From Verrucomicrobiales bacterium (lineage in GTDB: Bacteria > Verrucomicrobiota > Verrucomicrobiia > Verrucomicrobiales > DEV007): 64,000 bases of DNA. The position numbers were made by a program, and so were the translations under genes. Below are positions 1-7,400 of the stretch, in pieces (the first letter of the stretch is position 1; each line of letters opens with the position of its first letter). Location of the stretch: NCBI GenBank assembly GCA_016795505.1, contig JAEUHH010000007.1:1-64000 (forward strand), read 5' to 3'. Below the pieces are notes generated by a model. It was not told the DNA's origin. It saw only the letters and a list, made by a program, of their open reading frames with translations, and ran no database searches.

Positions 1-38
1 GATCTGTTTCCCTCGGGGTTCGCACCGTCCCCCCCCAC

Positions 39-129
39 GGAGCGGCGGCGCCCCCGCCGCCGCCACAGCCTCCGCCTGACCGGCTTGATGAAGCCTCCAC
101 TAGCTCGGCGGCGGGGGCGCCGCCGCTCC
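39..129. repeat. Long perfect inverted repeat (24-bp arms)
   Basis: Arms at 39-62 and 106-129 are exact reverse complements over 24 bp and are made almost wholly of GGCGGC/GCCGCC triplets. The loop is 43 nt. The structure could form a cruciform or a very stable RNA hairpin. No coding frame here is convincing. It may be the 3' end region of a gene left of the window or a dispersed GC-rich palindrome. Confidence 0.7.
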
Positions 130-268
130 TTGAGGCAAAGCCCGCGCGACTTTGCCATTCCTTCTTCCCTGCCTCCCGCCCATCCCCCGTCATGATTCCA
201 CCGCCTCCTGATTCTGTCCCCCTCCCCCAGCCCCGCGCCGACCGCCTGACCGCCCGGAGGACCCCATT

Positions 269-339
269 TCCGATCCGACAGGGTTGCCTCTCCGATCCAA
301 CAGGGTCTCCTCGCCGATGGTACCCTCTTTCATCGGAGT
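269..339 (+). repeat. Two-core ACAGGGT repeat, copy R1 (three units, last inverted)
   Basis: Two direct cores (ACAGGGT, 22 bp apart, each preceded by CCGATCC) are followed by a third unit in inverted orientation (ACCCTCTTTCATCGG). It is the most diverged copy of the family also found at 13397, 23466, 29944 and 40628. It lies in non-coding sequence. Confidence 0.6.
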
Positions 340-927
340 AGGCAGGCCGCGGGAGCGCGTTTGGGTATCCGACCGGCCCATGCCCGGCGTCGGCCGATTC
401 GGTCAGGCGGCCCTGTGGCCCATCCCACTCCGGCAGCCCGGCGGCGCCGCTTTCGCCAACCCACCGGGACCGCGGGCGTCCCGCCCGCCCCACGGGAAAC
501 GCCGCCGCACCCCGGCCACCCCATCGCCCCGACCGACTCTCTGCCAGCGACTTGCGCGCCACACCCGCCACCCACCGGCCCCGCCGCACCCGTCGGGCCG
601 GCGCACCCGGTCCGGTCAGCCACCCGCGCCGGTGTCCCAACCCGGCCGGCTCGGGCCGGAGACGGGAAAATCAGAAAAAAAACGCTGCCTGAGAAAAAAG
701 CTTGGCAGCGACGCCCTTTTTTGAAAAAACGGGCGCAGCCATGGCCGGCACCTCTCCATTTCTCCTTTTCGGCCACGCTGGAAGCCCTCCAGAGGCGGCC
801 CCCTGTACCGCGACCGGCCGCCATTCCGCCTCCCCGCCGCCGCCGCCGTCACCGCCGGTTGCCACGCTGCTCTCCGGGCCGTTCCCGGCCCCCCGTCGCC
901 GTCGGCGGGAGGCTTTGTTTTTGTCTC
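340..927. other. GC-rich intergenic stretch without a credible gene
   Basis: Several overlapping open frames exist on both strands, but all are Pro/Arg/Ala-rich, share no family motif and look like products of GC-rich composition. The only structure seen is the hairpin pair near 683-735, listed separately. No RNA gene was recognised. Confidence 0.5.
683..735. terminator. Tandem hairpins with A/T runs (terminator-like)
   Basis: A 7-bp stem (CGCTGCC 683-689 with GGCAGCG 704-710) is followed by a second stem. CGCCC plus TTTTTT (712-722) pairs with AAAAAA plus GGGCG (724-735), with one bulged C. The second hairpin resembles a bidirectional Rho-independent terminator. Which transcript it would end is unclear because no gene is adjacent. 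Confidence 0.4.
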
Positions 928-1166
928 TAGGTACACGTACCCAGCTTCTAGGTACGTGTACCCAGGCTTTAGGTACACGTACCCAGCTTCTGGGTACGTG
1001 TCACCAGCCTTTAGGTACACGTACCCAGCCCCTGGGTACACGTCACCAGGCATTAGGTACACGTACCCAGAGGCTGGGTACACGTCACCAGCCTTTAGGT
1101 ACGTGTACCCAGCGGCTGGGTACGTGTCACCAGACGCCAGGTACACGTACCCAGCCGCCAGGTACA
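926..1166. repeat. 21-bp tandem array of near-palindromic units
   Basis: Eleven full units and one partial unit begin every 21 bp from 930 (GG at 930, 951 and so on to 1161). The core is GGTAC-AC-GTACC or its reverse complement GGTAC-GT-GTACC, followed by CAG. About every second unit from the fourth on has GTCACC in place of GTACC. The units therefore alternate in orientation and are strongly dyadic. The period equals two turns of B-DNA and also seven codons, so open frames on both strands read Tyr/Gly/Pro heptads. No spacers, so this is not CRISPR. Confidence 0.9.
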
Positions 1167-1231
1167 GGCCCTTTTGCCGTTTTCGGGCCTGTTTCGGCCC
1201 ATTTCACCCTGAACCCTTGCCCGCCGACCAC

Positions 1232-2116
1232 ATGAAGACCCTCCACTGGGACATGATCGATCCGGCCACCGGGAGACCCTACACGTTCGATAATCCGAAC
1301 CTCAGGTGGGGATCTCCGAGCGTCGTGCTTGAACCGGGGGACCCGGGCTATGTGCCGGTCGCCCCCGTTTCCGAGAAACCGAAACCAAAAAAAGAAACCA
1401 TGAAACAGCGATACTACCCGCCGAGAGCTGCCGCCCAGGTGCAGTGGCTCACCAACTTCTGGCTCAAACTCCTCGTCCACGGCCCTGCCGTCGACTTGAC
1501 GCCGGACGTCATCAACAAACGCGTCGCCGACGCCCGATGGCTCGCCTACGCGATCGGCGCCTGGATCGGGACCATCCGCACGTTCGGCAAGAGCGCCACG
1601 GCCGCCTTGGAGGACGTGCGCTTTGGCGACGACTCAGGCGAGCCGGGACTTCCCGTCCTGACCCTGCCCGCGCTGCCGCCCTCCGAGGGTACCGTGCCCG
1701 CCGTGGTCCCGCAGCCGCCGGGCGCGCTGAACCGCATCTTCGCGGTGGTGCAGCAGATCAAGGAGGCGACCGGCTACACCGACGCCATCGGCGCCGATCT
1801 CGGCCTGATCGGACCGGAGGAGTCGCCGCCGGATTTGACGCTGATCCAGCCCGACCTGGGCATCTCGATCTCCGGCAACAAGGTCCTGATCGATTGGGGC
1901 TGGGAGGGCTACGAGCGCTTCGTGGACCAGTGCGAGATCCAGGTGGATCGCGGTGCCGGCTGGACCCTGCTCACCATCGACACTACCCCCGGCTGCATCG
2001 ACAGCCATCCCCACCCCGCCACCCCGACCAAGTGGAGCTACCGCGCCATCTACCGCGTCGACGACGAACCCATCGGCCAGTGGAGCCCGGTGCGCAGCGT
2101 GTTGTTGGGGCAGTGA
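1232..2116 (+). CDS. Hypothetical protein with C-terminal fibronectin-like region
   Basis: This 294-residue protein has no recognised function. The start chosen is the ATG at 1232 (MKTLHWDMIDPATGRPYT); a GTG at 956 would place the 21-bp array inside the protein and is less likely. The N-terminus is rich in Pro, Lys and aromatics, with no signal peptide. A middle segment (about 65-190) has a helical stretch with WLAYAIGAWIGTIRTFG. The last 80 residues (ISISGNKVLIDWGW to the end) look like a beta-sandwich or FN3-like domain with Trp/Tyr spacing. From memory, similar lineage-restricted proteins occur in Verrucomicrobiota, but this is unverified. A hairpin follows at 2175. Confidence 0.7.
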   Translation: MKTLHWDMIDPATGRPYTFDNPNLRWGSPSVVLEPGDPGYVPVAPVSEKPKPKKETMKQRYYPPRAAAQVQWLTNFWLKLLVHGPAVDLTPDVINKRVADARWLAYAIGAWIGTIRTFGKSATAALEDVRFGDDSGEPGLPVLTLPALPPSEGTVPAVVPQPPGALNRIFAVVQQIKEATGYTDAIGADLGLIGPEESPPDLTLIQPDLGISISGNKVLIDWGWEGYERFVDQCEIQVDRGAGWTLLTIDTTPGCIDSHPHPATPTKWSYRAIYRVDDEPIGQWSPVRSVLLGQ

Positions 2117-2174
2117 GGGGGAGGACAACCTGAAATCGGTCGCCGAGACCCTGAAACCCGGTATTCTGAACTCG

Positions 2175-2220
2175 ACCGCCGCAGCGCGCCGTTTGGTGGC
2201 GTTGCGGCGGTTGAATTTTT
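2175..2220 (+). terminator. Probable Rho-independent terminator after the 1232-2116 gene
   Basis: A 9-bp perfect stem (ACCGCCGCA 2175-2183 with TGCGGCGGT 2203-2211) has a small inner CGCC/GGCG stem and is followed by TGAATTTTT. It lies about 60 bp after the stop codon and marks the switch from GC-rich DNA to the AT-rich island. Confidence 0.5.
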
Positions 2221-2274
2221 CTGCTTTCCGAAGCCAACTTTTGACCTTAAGAACCTTCAGTCTAATAGCCTCTC

Positions 2275-3282
2275 ATGAATTCACCTAATATTTCATTTCA
2301 AGACGCTGTATCCAACCCAGCATTAGCAGACGAGCTTTTTTCTAGGCAAATATTTGCATCTTTAATAGCCAGCGGTCGTTACGTCGAAGGATTCGACTCA
2401 GGAATCGCTTTTTTACAAAAAATGAAAGAATCGAATGAGGAATCTTTCGATCTAATACACAAAGGAGCGGCTTATTTCTGGCTGGGAATTGCTGCAATTT
2501 TCTCAAGAGATTTCGAAGCGGCAACCTTTTTTATCGATGCGGCCGCCGAGGAGGACATCAGACGCCAGAGCCCAATAGATCACGCATCAACACCAGCGAT
2601 CGGATTTCTACTTATTGCCCCGGACAGTCCACCAAATATTGCCTCGCCGGTCGTCGCTCGAATTCGGGTCCTTATAGAAGATAAGATCTCAGTTTACAAA
2701 TCCTTTGAAGACTCGAAACAATCGTTTCGGATTAATATGTTTGAAGATCTGTTGAAAAAATTAGTAGCCGACAAAGAAATCAGAGCAACCCAAGCAAACC
2801 CTGATAAGAAGCTGAAATCAACGGGCTCCCAAACTCTTGCATCATCGCTTTTAACATATTTTTTAGAGCAAAGCGAAAGAGCAAAGTTGATTTCATTCGG
2901 AATTTCAAACGGAACCTTTGAGCCATTTCATCTCAACCTGCTGAAAGGATGCATTTTATTTGAAAGCATAATGCGATTTTACCACCCAGAAGTCGCAGAC
3001 AAAAACCCCAAGTGCACCTTGGGGAGCTTTAAAGATTTCCTTCCAGGAGGTGATGCAAAATTTAACTGCACCGATTTCGAAGAAATTACATCTCTCGCAG
3101 ATCAATTAGACGAGAACCGGAATCCAAACATTAGTCTAGCGTACAGAATTACCGGGAAACTTCGGAACAAAATTGCGCACTCATTTTATTTTGACACACA
3201 AATTAATCACAAATTGTTTCAGAGACTATCCAACGCAATTACATCATCAATAATTGACAAGATAGCTAAAGGACACATCTGA
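2275..3282 (+). CDS. HEPN-motif hypothetical protein (first gene of AT-rich pair)
   Basis: A 335-residue soluble, mostly helical protein of unknown function. Near residues 299-304 it carries RNKIAH, the RNxxxH form of the HEPN nuclease motif (R-x4-6-H), inside a helix context (YRITGKLRNKIAHSF). The preceding helix (LLKGCILFESIMRFY) would suit a HEPN four-helix bundle. The N-terminal half shows helical repeats similar to TPR-like packing. Codon use is visibly AT-rich compared with the surrounding GC-rich genes, which suggests horizontal acquisition. A second gene starts 18 bp downstream on the same strand, so both are probably co-transcribed. HEPN proteins are common RNases in defence and toxin-antitoxin systems; the assignment here rests on one motif. 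Confidence 0.75.
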   Translation: MNSPNISFQDAVSNPALADELFSRQIFASLIASGRYVEGFDSGIAFLQKMKESNEESFDLIHKGAAYFWLGIAAIFSRDFEAATFFIDAAAEEDIRRQSPIDHASTPAIGFLLIAPDSPPNIASPVVARIRVLIEDKISVYKSFEDSKQSFRINMFEDLLKKLVADKEIRATQANPDKKLKSTGSQTLASSLLTYFLEQSERAKLISFGISNGTFEPFHLNLLKGCILFESIMRFYHPEVADKNPKCTLGSFKDFLPGGDAKFNCTDFEEITSLADQLDENRNPNISLAYRITGKLRNKIAHSFYFDTQINHKLFQRLSNAITSSIIDKIAKGHI

Positions 3283-3300
3283 AAATAGGCAACATACAGC

Positions 3301-3885
3301 ATGGAAGACAAAAGTGACAACCTTGAATCATTTAATCTGCTAATTTCGGATGTAAAGGTGCTCTTTCAGTTTGTGCACCCTTGCAACTCCAACCTCCACA
3401 CCTATTCGCATCGCTGTTACGAATTACTTTTGCGGAGCTGCACCGAATTCGAATCTCTAATTAAACAACTTATGACATCCGAAAAGCCGAACAAAAGACT
3501 CACCATGAGAGATTTCGCCATCTTCGGATCTGATGCCGGATTACACGAGCCAACATTTGTTTTTACAAATTGGAATCCCACCCCCCTTTATCTTGCCCCG
3601 TTTTCCGAATGGAAACAAGACCCCGCGCTCTCACCTTCGTGGTACCAATCATACAATAAAGTGAAGCACAATAGATCTATTAATTTTCCGGAAGCTTCGC
3701 TCAACAATGTGCTTCATGCGATTGCTGCATGCGCAATCGTTTTAACAAAAATGAAGGCAATTTCTCCGAGCCTTCCAGATCACCGCCACTTACCTAACGA
3801 CCAAATCATAATGTATTTTAGAGATTTTCCATTTGCCCTCCAAGGAACCTCGAACGGTTGGTTTTTCGAGAATGCTGTCGATTGA
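3301..3885 (+). CDS. Small hypothetical protein with YNxVKHxR motif (second gene of AT-rich pair)
   Basis: A 194-residue soluble protein with no recognised family. Near residues 117-125 it carries WYQSYNKVKHNR, followed by an amphipathic helix (ASLNNVLHAIAACAIVL). The N-x-x-K-H-x-R arrangement resembles HEPN-type active sites (N/R...H), but the canonical RxxxxH spacing is not strict. A helical N-terminal half (SHRCYELLLRSCTEFESLI) would fit the same fold. Composition is AT-rich like its upstream neighbour. Both genes form an isolated two-gene unit between GC-rich, repeat-bearing flanks. It could be a nuclease partner, an inhibitor or a sensor subunit; no direct evidence decides. Confidence 0.7.
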   Translation: MEDKSDNLESFNLLISDVKVLFQFVHPCNSNLHTYSHRCYELLLRSCTEFESLIKQLMTSEKPNKRLTMRDFAIFGSDAGLHEPTFVFTNWNPTPLYLAPFSEWKQDPALSPSWYQSYNKVKHNRSINFPEASLNNVLHAIAACAIVLTKMKAISPSLPDHRHLPNDQIIMYFRDFPFALQGTSNGWFFENAVD

Positions 3886-4401
3886 CTCTTTTAGCCAACT
3901 CACCCGGATAGTGCTAGGCGTTTGCTGAATTAGGCTTTGGTTTCAAATTTAAATCACCCCGTCGCGTTCCGTCACGGCGTGAGTTACTGCAGGAGGGCTC
4001 CATACGTCTCCAACTAAATCCAGGACACTCTTCCTGACGATCGATCAGAAAATCTTATTACCCCCGAGAGCCGGAGGCTCACCGGAAATTAGCCGGCGGC
4101 GTCAGCCGCCGGTTCGCACCATTTTTATCGACCGCCCCGGAGGGGCGGCGGAGCGCCAGCCATTCGCCGGCTTGATTTCCTCATCCATCCCGGCAGGCGC
4201 CGATCGAGACAAACCACCCGGACCGCCGCGGTTCCAGCGCCCCTGCCGGGGCGCTCTTCCGTGTGAGATTCGTATCCGGTGGCTGTCGCCACCGGCTCAT
4301 TTCCGTCGTCCCTCCGGGACGCGACTCACCCGCTCCCGCCAACGGTCCGGTCCAACGCGCCGCCTCTCCTCACACCCCGCTCTCGCCTCTCTCCTTCTCC
4401 C
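3886..4401. other. Intergenic region with three GC hairpins
   Basis: No gene was recognised. It holds three short strong hairpins: 4093-4100/4105-4112 (CCGGCGGC), 4132-4138/4142-4148 (CCGCCCC) and 4236-4243/4248-4255 (AGCGCCCC). These GC-rich palindromes resemble REP-type intergenic repeats. The first 150 bp remain AT-rich and may be the right edge of the acquired two-gene island. Confidence 0.5.
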
Positions 4402-4464
4402 TTTTCACTCTCCACTCTCCACTCTCCACTCTCCACTCTCCACTCTCCACTCTCCACTTTTCAC
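4402..4464. repeat. 7-bp tandem repeat (TTTTCAC/TCTCCAC)
   Basis: Nine contiguous heptamers: TTTTCAC, seven TCTCCAC, TTTTCAC. The array ends 7 bp before the stop codon of the minus-strand hybrid kinase, so it is in its 3' flank. The same heptamer (TTTTCAC) forms an array between ilvB and ilvN at 21307. Confidence 0.85.
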
Positions 4465-4471
4465 TCCCCTC

Positions 4472-7400
4472 TCACCCCGCCAGAGCCACGGGCGGCAGGG
4501 GCGCGGTGTCGCGGGCGGGGGTCTCGGCGCCGCCGTCGAAGTGGAGGTGGGGGAGATTCCGCGAGATGACGCCGAACAGCTCTTCGCGGCGGAAGGGTTT
4601 GGCGAGGAAGTCAGAGCACCCGGCCTCGATGGCGGCGCTGCGGTTCTGGTCGAGGGCGAAGGCGGTGAGGGCGACGATGACGGGCAGCCACTCGGCGCCG
4701 GTCTCCTCGGCCTCGGTCATGATGGCGCGGGTAGCCTCGCGGCCGGTCATGTGGGGCATCTGCTCGTCCATGAGGATGAGGTGGGGCTGCCATTTGCGCC
4801 ACATCTCGACGGCGGCGGCGCCATCCTCGGCCTCGCGGAGCACGAAGCCGGCGGGCTCGAGGTGCTTGCGCAGGAGGAGGCGATTCGGCATCTGATCCTC
4901 GGCGATGAGGATGCGCACCTCGGGCTGGCCGGGGGCGAGGCGGCGGAGGGCGCCGTTGCTGTTGTGACCACTGCCACTGCCGGAGGCGGGAGATTTCGCC
5001 GCGGCGGGGCGGTGTCGGACCAGGGCGGGCGAGCCGCCGGCGAGGGCGCCGGCTCCGGCGGTGGGCTCGGGCTCGATCTCGATGTCGGCGCTGGGCTCGG
5101 CATCGAGGGCGCCGCTGGCGGAGATCTCCTCGCAGGCGATGTGGAAGCGGAAGGTAGTGCCGGCGCCGACGGTGCTGTCGACGGTGATGTGGCCGCCGAG
5201 CAGCTCGACGAAGGCTTTGGCGATGGTGAGGCCGAGGCCGGTGCTGTCGGCGGCGCCTTTGCCGGACTCGGTCTGGGTGTACTGGTCGAAGAGGGTGCCG
5301 ATCTCGTCGGGGGCGATGCCTTTGCCGGTGTCGCGGACTTCGAAGTAGAGGCGGATGGGCCGGCGGCGCAGGCCCTGGTCCTGGGTGGTCTCGCCGGTGA
5401 CTTCGGCCCAGGCAGCGAGGGTGACGCTGCCGGTATCGGTGAATTTCAGGGCATTCCCGAGGAGGTTGATGAGGATCTGGCGCAGTTTGCTTTTGTCGGT
5501 CTCGACGAGGCGGGGCAGGGCGGTGAGCAGCTCCAGGGGGAAGCCGAGGCCCTGGGAACGGGCGCGGAGGCTGAGCATCTTGTGGAGGGAGCGGAGCATG
5601 CGCTCGATCTCGAAGCGGCCGGGGTGGATCTCGATCTTGCCGGCTTCGATCTTGGCGAGGTCGAGGACGCCGTTGATGACTTCGTGGAGGTGCTCGCCGC
5701 TGTTGTTGATGATGGCCATGACCTCGCGCTGGCGGTCGTTGAGCTCGGAGTCCTCGTTCATGACCTCGGAGAAGCCGAGGATGGCATTGAGCGGGGTGCG
5801 GAGCTCGTGGGTCATCTTGGCGAGGAAGTCGCTCTTGGCGCGGTTGGCGGACTCGGCGGCTTCGCGGGCGACCTGGAGGGCCTCGCGGTGGATGCGGTCC
5901 TGCCGGGCGACGCGCCACTGGGCGATGGCGATGCCGAGTTGGTTGGAGAGGGACTCGAGGGTCTGGACGTCGACGGAGGCGAGGCTCTCGGCGCCGGGGG
6001 GACGCTGGAGGATGATGGCGCCATTGGGCCGGTCGAGGAAGGCGGTGCGGCGCAGGATGAATCCGCCAGCGGGCGACCAGTGCTCGGCGATGGTGTGCAG
6101 GGCGCCGCTGCGGGAGGCGGCGGAGCCGCGGGGGATGATGGCGATCTCGGACTGGGCGACGACTTCGCGGATGGCGGCATCGAGGGCGTCGTCGACGGCG
6201 ACGAGGTCGGGGGTGCCGTCGGCGAGGGGCACGGCGCGGTAGTCGGCGAGGAGGTGCAGGGTGCCGTCGGCGCCTTCGCCGGTGAAGGCGTCGGAGGGAC
6301 AGGCGACGATGGAGCAGCGGGTGGCGTCGAACTGCTGGGCGACGATCTTCAAGGCGCTGTGGAAGAGGTCGCGGGGGTCGCGGTCCTGCCCCAACTCGCG
6401 GCCGGCCTGGTCGAGCAACAGGGCGTGCTGGAGCTGGCGGGCGAGCTCGGCTTCGGCGCGGTCGCGCTGCTGCTCGGCGCGCTCGATGAGGCGGCGGTGG
6501 TAGCGAGTCCGGGACAGGCCGATGAGGCTGGCGATGCCCCAGACGGTGAGGCCGAAGGCGACGACATAGAGGAGGTAGGCCCACCAGGTGCGGTACCACG
6601 GGGGGCGGACGATGACTTCGAGGTGGCTGCTGACATCATTCCACTGGATGCCATCGGGCGAGCTCTGGGCTTCGAACTGGTATTTGCCGGGCTGGAGGGC
6701 GGTGTAGATGGCCTGGCGGTCGGAGCCGGCGACATTCCACATCAGATCCTGGCCGGCGAGACGGTAGCGGAAGTGCTCGGGGCCGGTGTCGGTGAGGCCG
6801 CCGGAGGCGAGTTTGATGGCAAGGCGATTGGCCTGCTCGAAGGCGAGGACGAGGTGACTGGTCTCGGCGAGGGGTTTCTCGATCGGTCCTCCGGGGCGGG
6901 GCTCGACGGTCTCGCCGGACAGCTCGAGGGCGGCGAGGACGGGCGTGGGGGTGGTCCGCTCGGGCGGGAGGTTGGACGGGTCGATGATGTTGAATCCATC
7001 GGCCCCGCCGATGACGAGGGCGCCATTCTGCAGGCGGGCGGCGGCTCCGGGGTGGAAGACGCCGTGCTGGAGCCCGTCCATGTGGCCGAAGCGGCGCATG
7101 CGCCCGGTGGCGGGATCGAGTCGGCCGAGTCCGCTGCCGGTGGCGACCCACAGGATGCCGGCGGCGTCCTCGGCGAGGGAGGCGACGCGATCATCGGGCA
7201 GGCCGTGGCTGGAGCGGGTGTAGCGGGTGGTCTCTCCGGACACGGGATCGATGCGGTAAACGCCGTCGCCGAGGGTGCCGACCCAGAGCTGCCCGCTGGC
7301 ATCGATGCGGAGGCTGGAGACGGGGGACTCGCCGAGGTCGAGGGATTTCAGGGCTTCGATGGAGCGGTAGCTGGACAATTTCCCGAGATCGCCATCGAGC

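Noticed and set aside
926-1166. CRISPR array
   Set aside because: Units are contiguous 21-bp repeats with no spacers of variable sequence, and no cas genes are nearby.
956-1231. Extended GTG start for the 1232 gene through the 21-bp array
   Set aside because: The array is read equally on both strands and gives low-complexity heptads. ATG 1232 matches a normal soluble N-terminus.
4402-4464. Phase-variable coding repeat
   Set aside because: The heptamer array is beyond the kinase stop codon, so slippage cannot switch its frame.
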